From positions 1 through 51,163 of the forward strand of contig JBPOHD010000055.1 of NCBI GenBank assembly GCA_052035955.1: a stretch of 51,163 nucleotides of DNA, in the 5' to 3' direction. Source of the DNA: JAEUNJ01 sp052035955 (GTDB lineage Bacteria > Pseudomonadota > Gammaproteobacteria > Burkholderiales > Rhodocyclaceae). Position 1 is the stretch's first letter. The number at the start of each line of letters is the position of its first letter. Under the pieces are notes generated by a model. The model saw only the letters and a list, made by a program, of their open reading frames with translations, was not told the DNA's origin and ran no database searches. A program made the translations under genes and the position numbers. This document shows positions 15,898-23,488 of this stretch, piece by piece.

Positions 15898-17613
15898 ATG
15901 AGAGAGAGATACGCGAGGGGGGCCCTCCTGGGCCTTCTGGCGGGTTCGGTCGCCCTTGCCGGGCACCTGTCCTGGTCGGCCAACGAACCGGCCCCGGCGG
16001 CCCAGGCCGCGCCGGCGACCGCTGCGCCAGGGGCGCCGGCCAAGCCGGTCGCCCAGCCCGGCTCGGTGCAGTTGCGCGCGGCGCGGACCACCGCCGATCA
16101 CAGCAAGTTCAAGGAGCTTCAACAGGACTTCAAGACCGGCCCGGATGTCACCAAGGCCTGCCTCTCCTGCCACACGGAGGCGGCGAAGCAGGTCCACAAG
16201 ACCAAGCACTGGACCTGGGAATTCCTCAACCCGGACAACGGACAAAAACTGGGCAAGAAGAACGTCATCAACAACTTCTGTACCGCCGTCCCATCCAACT
16301 ACGCCTTCTGCACGGCCTGCCACGTGGGCTATGGGTGGAAGGATGCCAACTACGACTTCAAGTCCGAAACCAACGTCGATTGCCTGGTCTGCCACGACAC
16401 GACCGGCGACTACAAGAAGCTGCCCGGGCTGGCGGGGCATCCCGCCTACCAGCAGATCGAGTTCCCGCCCAAGTCCGGCAAGAAGGTCCCGGCGGTGGAC
16501 CTGCAGGACGTGGCCCAGAAGGTTGGGGCGACCAGCCGCGCCACCTGCGGTGCCTGCCACTTCCTGGGCGGCGGCGGAGACGCGGTGAAGCACGGCGACC
16601 TCGACACGTCCCTGAAGAACCCGAAGCGTTACCTGGACGTGCACATGGATGCCAACGGGCTGAACTTCAGTTGCGGCACCTGCCATGCCACCAAGGGCCA
16701 CAACATCCCGGGCAGCCGCTACACGCCGACCGGGAAGGACGACGGCGGCGCCCACATGCGCGGCAAAGTGGACGAGTCCAACCCGGCGACCTGCCAGTCC
16801 TGCCATGGCGGGAAGCCGCACAAGGACAAGGAGCACGGCCTGATCACCGAGAAGCTCAACGAGCACACGGAGAAGATCGCCTGCCAGACCTGCCACATCC
16901 CGCAATACGCTCGCGGCAACAAGCCGACCAAGATGAGCTGGGACTGGTCCACCGCGGGCAAGCTGAAGGACGGCAAGCCCTACGTGGAGAAGGACAGCGC
17001 CGGCCATGACGCCTACGCGACGATCAAGGGCAACTTCACCTATGAATCCGACGTGGTGCCGGATTACATGTGGATCAACGGCAAGGTGAAGTACACCCTG
17101 CTCGGCGACCCCGTGAACGTGGGCGGCGTGACGGAAATCAACCACTACTACGGCTCCGCCGACGATGGCAAGTCCCGGATCTGGCCGGTCAAGATCTTCC
17201 GCGGCAAGCAGCCCTACGACCTGGAGAGCAAGTCACTCCTCGTGCCCCACACGGCGGTCGGCTACGGCGAGAAGGACGACTCCGCCTTCTGGCAGAACTT
17301 CAAGTGGGAGGCCGCGCTGAAAGCCGGCGCGGAGGCATCCGGCCAGCCCTTCGGCGGCAAGTTCGACTTCGTCAAGACCGAGATGACCTGGCCCATCACC
17401 CACATGGTGGCGCCCAAGCAGGACGCCCTCACCTGCACCCAGTGCCACAGCCATAACGGCCGCTTGCAGAAGGTGGAAGGCATCTACATGCCGGGACGCG
17501 ACGGCAAGCCGTGGCTGGACTGGATAGGCTGGCTGGCCGCCCTCGGCACCCTGGTCGGCGTGATCTTCCACGGCGGCCTGCGCATCTACCTGGCGAACAG
17601 AAAGGCGGGGTAA
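15898..17613 (+). CDS. Octaheme c-type cytochrome of the tetrathionate reductase (OTR) family, membrane-anchored
   Basis: A 571-residue exported multiheme protein with eight CXXCH sites at residues 88, 138, 162, 217, 259, 299, 329 and 513. The segment NNFCTAVPSNYAFCTACHVG matches the OTR family of Shewanella SO4144 type, which reduces tetrathionate, nitrite or hydroxylamine in vitro. An N-terminal hydrophobic segment (7-25) and a C-terminal helix (541-565, IGWLAALGTLVGVIFHGG) would hold it at the periplasmic face. The cytochrome b gene 4 bases downstream probably supplies quinol electrons. The physiological acceptor is unknown. The operon ends in a strong terminator and begins with an FNR-type box. 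Confidence 0.93.
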   Translation: MRERYARGALLGLLAGSVALAGHLSWSANEPAPAAQAAPATAAPGAPAKPVAQPGSVQLRAARTTADHSKFKELQQDFKTGPDVTKACLSCHTEAAKQVHKTKHWTWEFLNPDNGQKLGKKNVINNFCTAVPSNYAFCTACHVGYGWKDANYDFKSETNVDCLVCHDTTGDYKKLPGLAGHPAYQQIEFPPKSGKKVPAVDLQDVAQKVGATSRATCGACHFLGGGGDAVKHGDLDTSLKNPKRYLDVHMDANGLNFSCGTCHATKGHNIPGSRYTPTGKDDGGAHMRGKVDESNPATCQSCHGGKPHKDKEHGLITEKLNEHTEKIACQTCHIPQYARGNKPTKMSWDWSTAGKLKDGKPYVEKDSAGHDAYATIKGNFTYESDVVPDYMWINGKVKYTLLGDPVNVGGVTEINHYYGSADDGKSRIWPVKIFRGKQPYDLESKSLLVPHTAVGYGEKDDSAFWQNFKWEAALKAGAEASGQPFGGKFDFVKTEMTWPITHMVAPKQDALTCTQCHSHNGRLQKVEGIYMPGRDGKPWLDWIGWLAALGTLVGVIFHGGLRIYLANRKAG

Positions 17614-17617
17614 GAAC

Positions 17618-18253
17618 ATGTCCGGAACTTCGACCAAAATCTACGTCTTCAAGGTCTTCGAGCGGATCTGGCACTGGTCCCAGGCGGCCCTGATCATCTT
17701 CCTGCTGCTGACGGGCTTCGAAATCCACGGCGCTTATGGCAACTTCGGCTTCAAGAGCGCGGTGGTCTACCACACCACGGCGGCCTGGACGCTGGTGGGG
17801 CTCTGGGTGTTCGCGATCTTCTGGCACCTGACGACGGGGGAATGGCGTCAGTACGTACCGACCATGCAGAAGGTCGATGCCATGATCAAGTACTACCTGA
17901 CCGGCATCTTCACCCATGCGCCCCATCCCTTCCGGGCGACCCAACTGAAGAAGCACAACCCCCTGCAACGCCTGGCCTACCTCGGGGTGATGCTGTTCAT
18001 CGGCCCGCTGATATGGTTCACCGGCTGGTTCTACCTTTTCTACGGTTCCTGGCAAGACTGGGGCATGGACAAGTACCTGTCCCTGGAATGGGTGGCCTTC
18101 TTCCACACGGCGGCCGCCTTCATGATGCTGGTATTCCTGATCGCCCACCTCTACCTGACCACGGCGGGCCACACGCCGACGGCCCACATCAAGGCCATGA
18201 TCACCGGCTGGGAGGAAGTGGACGCGGAGGAAGCCGCCAAGACCACCAAGTAG
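17618..18253 (+). CDS. Membrane cytochrome b (quinol-oxidising, Ni/Fe-hydrogenase/thiosulfate reductase b-type)
   Basis: A 211-residue integral membrane protein with four hydrophobic helices. Probable heme-ligand His residues lie in FERIWHWSQAALI (helix 1), VVYHTTAAW (helix 2), EWVAFFHTAAA (helix 3) and FLIAHLYLTTAGH (helix 4), as in the cytochrome b subunits of formate dehydrogenase, hydrogenase and thiosulfate reductase. It would pass quinol electrons to the octaheme cytochrome encoded immediately upstream. The C-terminal tail ends with EEVDAEEAAKTTK. It is the last gene before a double hairpin terminator. Confidence 0.92.
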   Translation: MSGTSTKIYVFKVFERIWHWSQAALIIFLLLTGFEIHGAYGNFGFKSAVVYHTTAAWTLVGLWVFAIFWHLTTGEWRQYVPTMQKVDAMIKYYLTGIFTHAPHPFRATQLKKHNPLQRLAYLGVMLFIGPLIWFTGWFYLFYGSWQDWGMDKYLSLEWVAFFHTAAAFMMLVFLIAHLYLTTAGHTPTAHIKAMITGWEEVDAEEAAKTTK

Positions 18254-18264
18254 GTCCTCCAGGG

Positions 18265-18320
18265 CCCGCCCCGCGGGGCGGGACCGGAATTGGCCGCCCC
18301 GCTCCCGGGCGGCTTTTTTT
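18265..18320 (+). terminator. Rho-independent terminator of the octaheme operon
   Basis: Two stems lie 12 bases after the cytochrome b stop. The first is CCCGCCCC-GC-GGGGCGGG (18265-18282). The second is GCCGCCC-N7-GGGCGGC followed by seven T (18293-18320). The second is a textbook intrinsic terminator on the plus strand. Confidence 0.9.
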
Positions 18321-18324
18321 CGCC

Positions 18325-18352
18325 GCAAACAGAAAGCCCCCTCGCGGGGGCT
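18325..18352 (-). terminator. Rho-independent terminator of the Ala/Lys-rich gene
   Basis: AGCCCCC-TCGC-GGGGGCT (18335-18352) forms a 7-bp stem. On the minus strand it is followed by TTCTGTTT, just after the stop codon of the gene at 18372-18755. It converges with the terminator of the octaheme operon. Confidence 0.8.
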
Positions 18353-18371
18353 CTCCATCGGGGCCGGGGGC

Positions 18372-18755
18372 TTACTTGGCGGCCGGTTTGGTGTCGGCGG
18401 GCTTGGCTTCGGCGGGCTTCGCATCGGCCTTCTTCGCTTCCGGCGCCTTCGCTTCAGCCGGCTTCTCGGCGGCCTTGGCCTCGGCCTTCGCGGCCTTTGC
18501 CTTCTTGCCGTGCTTGTGGGCCTTGTGTTCGGCAGGCTTCTTCTCGGCAGCCGTTTCGGTCTTGGCTTCGGCCTTGGCTTCCGCCTTGACCACCTTCGCT
18601 TCGGGAGCCTTCGCCTCGCCCTTCGCATCGGCCTTGGCGGGCGCCTTGGCTTCGACGGCCGCCTTGGCTTCGGGCGCCGGCTTCGCATCCGGTGCGGCGG
18701 CGAAGGCGGACACGGCGAACAGGCTGGCGATCAGGGAGGAGAGAATCTTCGACAT
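18372..18755 (-). CDS. Secreted Ala/Lys/Glu-rich low-complexity protein
   Basis: A 127-residue protein. A signal peptide, MSKILSSLIASLFAVSAFAA, is followed by a mature part made almost wholly of Ala, Lys, Glu, Pro and Asp in PAEAK/APEAK-like repeats, with a small His cluster (AEHKAHKHGKKAK) in the middle. The ATG at 18755 has an AAAGGAAA site; an in-frame start 39 bases upstream would add charged residues before the signal and is less likely. It resembles histone H1-like tails in composition but the signal points to the periplasm or surface. No function can be assigned. It may bind anionic polymers or metals; that is inference. Confidence 0.75.
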   Translation of the reverse strand: MSKILSSLIASLFAVSAFAAAPDAKPAPEAKAAVEAKAPAKADAKGEAKAPEAKVVKAEAKAEAKTETAAEKKPAEHKAHKHGKKAKAAKAEAKAAEKPAEAKAPEAKKADAKPAEAKPADTKPAAK

Positions 18756-18797
18756 TTCGTTTTCCTTTTCTCGGTTGGCAGCGCACATGCGCATGCC

Positions 18798-18810
18798 TCC
18801 AATAACGAGG
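18798..18810 (-). promoter_or_regulatory. Conserved upstream element TCCAATAACGAGG, copy 1
   Basis: The same 13-mer occurs at 23374-23386, each time about 40 bases upstream of a minus-strand small-protein start (18755 and 23336). The surrounding context ATG-N2-TCCAATAACGAGG is also shared. It may be a common promoter or leader element. It could be chance, but 13 identical bases at similar distances is notable. Confidence 0.4.
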
Positions 18811-18908
18811 CGGCGACGGGACCGATGACCCCGGAGTTGTAATGCTTTGTAAGCCCCAAGAGACCAATTCCATTGGCATTATCTCGCACGGCCGACGGAT
18901 GCGCGGGG

Positions 18909-19868
18909 TCAGCCACCCTTCATCCAGTCGGCCTGGCGGCTGGCCAAACCGGCCAGGTAGCGCACCAGCCAGCGCGGCGCGACCCGCGACCAACCCGTGG
19001 CCAGCCTGTTGCCGACGCCGGGAACCCGGATCACCTCCCCGGCCATCATGGCGGCGTAGCCCTCGCGGGCCACATCCGCCGGGTCGGAGACCAGCAGCCC
19101 GGGAATGCCACGTGCGGTCGCCGAACCGGACTTGATGTCGGCCATCATGTTCGTGTCCGTCAGGCCCGGGCAGAGCGCAGTCAGCGTGACGCCGGTACCA
19201 CGCATCTCTTCCGAGAGGGCCTCCGTGAAAGACAGGACGTAGGCCTTGGTGGCGGCATAGACGGCCATCGAAGGCACGGGCTGGAAGGCCGCCACGGAGG
19301 CGACGTTGAGGATGCGACCACGGCCGCGCGCCGCCATGGCCGGCAGCATCAGGCGGGTCAGGGCCGTCAGGGCGCCGATGTTCAGGTCCGTCAGCCGCGC
19401 CACGGCCGCGGCTTCCATGGCCTGGAACGGACCGACCTCGATGACTCCGGCATTGTTGACCAGGATGTCGACCTCGAGACCGGCTGCGTCCAGTTCGTCG
19501 GCCAATTGGGCCGTGGCCTGGCGAGCCGTGAGGTCCAGCGGATGCACCCGTACGTCGACGCCGAAACCCTGCCTGAACTCCGCCGCCAGGTCCGCCAGCT
19601 TGTCCCGGCTGCGGGCCACCAGGACCAGGTCGTGTCCCTCGGCGGCCATGACCCTTGCCAACTCGGCGCCGATGCCGGCGGAAGCGCCGGTGACCAGGGC
19701 GCGCCCCTTCCCGGATACCGCCTTTCGACGCCCGGTCGGCATTGCCTCGGCATCGGGGGAGCGGTTCCTTTGCGTCGCCCTCGGTGCCGCCGCCGATGCC
19801 GTCGTCCGGCGCCCGCTCCGGGACGGCGCCGAGTCCTGCTTTTCCGAAGAATTCCTTCCGCCTGCCAT
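18909..19868 (-). CDS. Short-chain dehydrogenase/reductase (SDR)
   Basis: A 319-residue NAD(P)-dependent oxidoreductase. The Rossmann core has the cofactor motif TGASAGIGAELAR at about 60-72, the NNAG motif (VDILVNNAGV), the catalytic Ser (LNVASVAAFQ) and the YAATKAYVLSF Tyr-Lys pair. The C-terminus is longer than the minimal 250 residues and ends in a basic/aromatic segment. The frame is open further upstream. I chose the ATG at 19868, which has a GGGAG site, but the ATG at 19742 (MPTGRRKAVSG) would give a more classic N-terminus of 277 residues. The substrate is unknown and there is no operon partner. Confidence 0.85.
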   Translation of the reverse strand: MAGGRNSSEKQDSAPSRSGRRTTASAAAPRATQRNRSPDAEAMPTGRRKAVSGKGRALVTGASAGIGAELARVMAAEGHDLVLVARSRDKLADLAAEFRQGFGVDVRVHPLDLTARQATAQLADELDAAGLEVDILVNNAGVIEVGPFQAMEAAAVARLTDLNIGALTALTRLMLPAMAARGRGRILNVASVAAFQPVPSMAVYAATKAYVLSFTEALSEEMRGTGVTLTALCPGLTDTNMMADIKSGSATARGIPGLLVSDPADVAREGYAAMMAGEVIRVPGVGNRLATGWSRVAPRWLVRYLAGLASRQADWMKGG

Positions 19869-20023
19869 TCTCGTTCTCCCTCTCCTGGCGCCGATCGTCG
19901 AATCACGCGATCCTAGTCCATAGTCGCCGCCGATCCCCCCATGCCTGCACTGCGGGCGGTGCCGGTGTAAGGTCCGGGACGTGGTCCACGACGGAACCTT
20001 CCCCTCCTCCATCGGAGCCTGCC

Positions 20024-20599
20024 ATGCGCGCCTTCCTGGGATTGTGCCTCGCCCTGTCCTTCACCCTCGCCATCGCCGACGAGGACGCCTGGAAACACCT
20101 GCAGCAGGGCGGCCACGTGGTGATCATGCGCCACGCCCTGACGGATCCACCGCGCGGCGAGGAACCGGCCGGCTTCACGTTGGCCGATTGCGCCACGCAG
20201 CGGAATCTGGGACCCCGCGGTCGCGCCGACATGGCCCGACTGGCCGGCGCCCTGGCCCGCCGCGGCGTGCCCGTCGGGGAAGTCCATTCGAGCCGTTACT
20301 GCAGGTGCCAGGAATCGGCCATGATCGCCTTCGGCAAGGCGGAACCCTGGGATGTCCTGAACGGCTACCCGGGACCGGCACCCTACTGGGAAGGCTACGA
20401 GTTCAGCCAGATGCTCGAAATCCGCCGCCGCCTCTCGGAACCGCCGCCTCCGGGCAGCAACCGGTTCATCATGACCCACAACACCCACATCAAGGCGTTG
20501 CTCGATATCTGGGTCGAACCCGGGGAAATGGTCGTGATCCGCCCCCTCGGGCGCATGTTCCTGACGGTCGTCGGCCGGATCACGCCGAACGGGTATTGA
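20024..20599 (+). CDS. Exported histidine phosphatase family protein
   Basis: A 191-residue protein with a short signal peptide (MRAFLGLCLALSFTLAIA). The catalytic VIMRHALTDPP motif is near residue 37, the conserved RNLGPRGRADMARLAGAL segment near 65, SSRYCRCQESA near 95, and the second catalytic His in FIMTHNTHIKALL near 150. It belongs to the periplasmic branch of histidine phosphatases, whose substrates are mostly unknown. The ATG at 20024 gives a clean signal peptide; upstream in-frame starts belong to the divergent SDR region. It is convergent with the following gene by 6 bases. Confidence 0.85.
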   Translation: MRAFLGLCLALSFTLAIADEDAWKHLQQGGHVVIMRHALTDPPRGEEPAGFTLADCATQRNLGPRGRADMARLAGALARRGVPVGEVHSSRYCRCQESAMIAFGKAEPWDVLNGYPGPAPYWEGYEFSQMLEIRRRLSEPPPPGSNRFIMTHNTHIKALLDIWVEPGEMVVIRPLGRMFLTVVGRITPNGY

Positions 20600-20605
20600 G
20601 GCTCC

Positions 20606-21742
20606 TCATTGCATCGGCAGCACGAGGTCGGACGTTCCGGGACAGACCCAGCGCGGATACTCGCGGGTGGTGTCGATGCAACCGCCGTTGCCGTAACAGC
20701 CTTTGGGTTCCCGAAGTCGTTCCATGTGGCCCAGGATGTCGGCCACCTCGGCGGGCCGGCTCAGGGAGTCGCGAACCCGCGCCTCGACGATCGCCTCGTC
20801 CATTTGTAATTCACCCGCGGCGTCCCGGTAGGTACCGTGGCGCCAGTGGAAGATTTCCATGCATTTTGCCTCGAGGGTGAAGGGCTGGTCCTTCTTCCAG
20901 AAGTTGGAAAACAGGCCGCCGCCCAGATAGAAGACCCAGGAGCCTTCGAAACCCGTGACGTCGGATGAATTCTCGTCCGGGTTGCGGAACCAAAGTCGGT
21001 CGCCGGGCACGTAGTAGCGAGGGGGTAAGGGGACCTCCATCGAACCGTATTCCCGGAGGAAGACGTCATGGAACTGGCCCGACATGATGGCCCGGGTTTC
21101 CCACTGGCGCTGCAGGCGGTGCAACAAGGCAGGATTGCAGACCCTCAGCTCCTCGGCTATGCCGAGCAATATCACGTACTCCGTGGCGCGATAGCAGGAG
21201 AACGAATACATTTGGCCCGACACCTCCGGCTGGGTGGCCTTGCGCAGGGCATGAATCAGGGACACGCCGGGCAGCAGGGTGAATCCGCGACCTTCAGCGT
21301 AGGTCCAGCAGTCGCCCGGGCGTTCGGCGCTGCCGGTCGCGAAATCCAGGGCGGTGCGCCGAGCCGCCTCGACGATGTTGCAGCGGATGCGCACCGCCGA
21401 GGCCAATTCCTCGAAAGTGGGAAACACGAAGGCAACCGGTCCACCCAGCATGGCGACGAGAATCTCGCGGACCAGGTCGCCGGGGCGGCCGACCGGATCG
21501 AGCGACAGGGTCGTGCAGAGTTCGAGCGTATCCCAATCCGGTGTCCAGGCCGGCATCCGCTCGGCGCAGAGGCTGAAGCGGACGCCGCCTCGGGCGCCGA
21601 TCTCGTCGTGGATGCCGACCGAAGCCGCCAGGCCCAGGGTGCCCAGCCAATCCCGGAGACGCTCGCGCACCATTGCCGCCCCCCCTCCCGCCGGACAGCG
21701 AATCAATATCCCGCCTTGCGCTCCCTCCCAGCCCGCCTCCAT
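20606..21742 (-). CDS. Bacillus Tgl-like transglutaminase-fold protein, probably lacking catalytic residues
   Basis: A 378-residue protein from the ATG at 21742 (GGAGG site); the ATG at 21673 is also possible. Several segments line up with my memory of B. subtilis spore transglutaminase Tgl: VRIRCNIVEAARRTAL with the NIV block, YSFSCYRATEYVILLGI around the nucleophilic Cys, YYVPGDRLWFRNPDENSSD, and FEGSWVFYLGGGLFSNF against the Tgl ENVILLG...FAHG region. In that alignment the Cys is kept, but the Glu and His partners appear as Ser and Asn. It could be a non-catalytic or altered relative. The length exceeds Tgl (about 245) by an N-terminal domain. Family assignment by eye only. Confidence 0.6.
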   Translation of the reverse strand: MEAGWEGAQGGILIRCPAGGGAAMVRERLRDWLGTLGLAASVGIHDEIGARGGVRFSLCAERMPAWTPDWDTLELCTTLSLDPVGRPGDLVREILVAMLGGPVAFVFPTFEELASAVRIRCNIVEAARRTALDFATGSAERPGDCWTYAEGRGFTLLPGVSLIHALRKATQPEVSGQMYSFSCYRATEYVILLGIAEELRVCNPALLHRLQRQWETRAIMSGQFHDVFLREYGSMEVPLPPRYYVPGDRLWFRNPDENSSDVTGFEGSWVFYLGGGLFSNFWKKDQPFTLEAKCMEIFHWRHGTYRDAAGELQMDEAIVEARVRDSLSRPAEVADILGHMERLREPKGCYGNGGCIDTTREYPRWVCPGTSDLVLPMQ

Positions 21743-21840
21743 CGCGCTGCCCTCCATCCCCGTGTTCCCCGGTGGTTCTCGGACGGTTGCCGCTCCCGGG
21801 CGGCCTGTTCCCCGTCGAAACATTAAAATATTGTTTTTTC

Positions 21841-21862
21841 CGGCCCTCCGGGCCGTTTTTTT
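21841..21862 (+). terminator. Intrinsic terminator-like hairpin just before the acyltransferase start
   Basis: CGGCCC-TCC-GGGCCG followed by seven T ends two bases before the GTG start at 21865. An AT-rich stretch with a -10-like TAAAAT (21824-21829) precedes it. No plus-strand gene ends nearby, so it may be an attenuator in the leader of the acyltransferase gene. If the gene starts further downstream, the hairpin is simply 5'-UTR. Confidence 0.6.
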
Positions 21863-21864
21863 CC

Positions 21865-22902
21865 GTGACCGCCCCTGCCGGCAGGCTTTCTCTCATCGAT
21901 GCGTTGAAAGCGATCGCGTCCCAGGTGATCGTCTGGCATCACATCGCCTATTTCGGTCCGATGCCCGAGACGGCCCGCGCCTTGGTCCCGGCGATCATCG
22001 ACGGATTGCGCGCCTACGGCTTGCTTGCGGTTCCGATCTTCCTTGTCACCGGGGGATTCCTGGCCGCCCGGGCGATCTCCGGGTCGGGCGCGCGACTGGC
22101 TCTCCCCATCCTGATCGGCCGCCGCTACCGCCGGCTGGCCCCCCCCTATCTCGCCGCCCTGGTCGCCGCCGTCGCGGGCGCCTGGTTGGCCAGGTCCGTG
22201 GCCCCGCATCCGGAGAATCCGTTGGCCCCCGGGATGGCGCAGATTCTCGCCCACGTCGCGCTCCTGCAGGACGTGTTGGGCTACGAGGCCCTTTCCGCCG
22301 GAATCTGGTACGTCGCCATCGACTTCCAGCTCTTCGTCCTGCTGGCTTTCCTGGCCTGGGTGTCACGCGCAGGAACGACCGGCGAATCCCGGAGCTCTTC
22401 CCGATGGGTCGGCCTCAGCCTCGCCGTCACGCTGCTGTCCCTGTTCTGGCTCAACCTCGATCCGGAACTGGAGATCTGGGCGCCCTATTTCTTCGGCGCC
22501 TACGGTTTCGGGATCCTCTCCGAACGCATCTCCCGTCGGGACGCCCGGGGCCCGGCCATCGCCGCCCTCGCCGTTCTGGCCGGCATTGCGCTCATGGTCG
22601 AATGGCGCCCGCGCATCCTCATTGCCGCCGCAACCGCCGTCGTCCTGGCCTGGACGGGAGGTCGCGGACCTCGCCAGTTCGAAACCCGGCCGGTTTCACT
22701 TCTTGGTGACATCTCCTACGGGCTGTTCCTGATCCACTACCCGGTCGCCCTCACGGTGGGTGCCGTCGTCACCGCCCTGGCGCCCAATGACGCGTCCTCT
22801 GCCGTCGCGGGACTGATGGCCGCCTGGTTGCTGAGCCTCGCCGCCGGTACGGCGCTGCACCGCATCATCGAGGTCGGACTCGCAAGCCCCCGACGCAGGT
22901 AG
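21865..22902 (+). CDS. Acyltransferase 3 family membrane protein (OafA/YrhL-like)
   Basis: A 345-residue integral membrane acyltransferase with about ten hydrophobic segments. It opens with RLSLIDALKAIASQVIVWHH, the family start with its conserved His, and has GRRYRRLAPPYLAAL near 78 and the C-terminal SYGLFLIHYP. Such enzymes acetylate cell-surface sugars or peptidoglycan from the cytoplasmic or periplasmic face. The frame is open upstream to 21673, but the Pro-rich translation there is unlikely and overlaps the opposite-strand gene. The GTG at 21865 fits the family N-terminus, although it has no ribosome site and a terminator-like hairpin sits directly before it. Confidence 0.85.
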   Translation: MTAPAGRLSLIDALKAIASQVIVWHHIAYFGPMPETARALVPAIIDGLRAYGLLAVPIFLVTGGFLAARAISGSGARLALPILIGRRYRRLAPPYLAALVAAVAGAWLARSVAPHPENPLAPGMAQILAHVALLQDVLGYEALSAGIWYVAIDFQLFVLLAFLAWVSRAGTTGESRSSSRWVGLSLAVTLLSLFWLNLDPELEIWAPYFFGAYGFGILSERISRRDARGPAIAALAVLAGIALMVEWRPRILIAAATAVVLAWTGGRGPRQFETRPVSLLGDISYGLFLIHYPVALTVGAVVTALAPNDASSAVAGLMAAWLLSLAAGTALHRIIEVGLASPRRR

Positions 22903-22958
22903 CGGTCACCGCCCATCGCGACTCTTTCGATTGCCGCGCCGCAATGGGGGCGCGACAT

Positions 22959-22995
22959 GAAAAAGGGCAGTGGCCCGATCGCGGGCGACTGCCCT
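22959..22995 (-). terminator. Rho-independent terminator for the small hypothetical gene
   Basis: AGGGCAGT (22964-22971) and ACTGCCCT (22988-22995) form an 8-bp stem with further pairing inside (GGCCCGATCGCGGGCG). On the minus strand the stem is followed by five T. It lies 54 bases after the stop of the gene at 23049-23336. Confidence 0.8.
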
Positions 22996-23048
22996 GTCGC
23001 CGGCCGGCACTGACGGGCCACATCGCCCGCCGCGGACCGAACCGAGGC

Positions 23049-23336
23049 TCAGTGGCTGCTCTTCAGGCTCGCCGAGAAGGCCGCCTCGAGGCTTTCGGGG
23101 AACTGGAACTGACTGAAAGCACGATGAATTTCCGCCGCGTCCACCCCGTCGTCCCGATCCTGGAAGCGGATACCCAGCCGGTGGCCATTGGAAGCCAGCG
23201 TGGCAAAGGCAAACCGCCAGCGCTGGGATTCAGCCAAGCGCTCCCGCAATTCGCGCTCGTTCCTGATCACCACCCCTGCCTGTTTCAGGGATTCGAGGAA
23301 TTCCTCGAAGGATTCGGTACTTAGGCTACCCATCAT
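23049..23336 (-). CDS. Small hypothetical protein
   Basis: A 95-residue protein starting at ATG 23336 or 23333, behind GGAGAGA. It is predicted soluble, with an amphipathic N-terminus (ESFEEFLESLKQAGVVIRNE), RERLAESQRWRFAFATLASN in the middle, and a Phe-rich, slightly acidic C-terminus (AFSQFQFPESLEAAF). A good ribosome site, its own terminator and biased third-position GC support a real gene. I do not recognise the family. It shares the upstream element TCCAATAACGAGG with the Ala/Lys-rich gene. Confidence 0.65.
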   Translation of the reverse strand: MMGSLSTESFEEFLESLKQAGVVIRNERELRERLAESQRWRFAFATLASNGHRLGIRFQDRDDGVDAAEIHRAFSQFQFPESLEAAFSASLKSSH

Positions 23337-23373
23337 TCTCTCCGTTTTGGGCTGGTGGCAAGCCACCTATGAG

Positions 23374-23386
23374 TCCAATAACGAGG
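23374..23386 (-). promoter_or_regulatory. Conserved upstream element TCCAATAACGAGG, copy 2
   Basis: Identical 13-mer to 18798-18810, at 38 bases from the start codon of the small hypothetical gene. On the minus strand it reads CCTCGTTATTGGA. Confidence 0.4.
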
Positions 23387-23488
23387 AGCACGGCTCGCGG
23401 TTGACAGGCTTTCGGGGTTCCGTTGCCCGCCTCGGCGGCCAGGACCGGATTCCGACGCACGGTTCCGCGGGGTCTGCCGGAATCCCGA

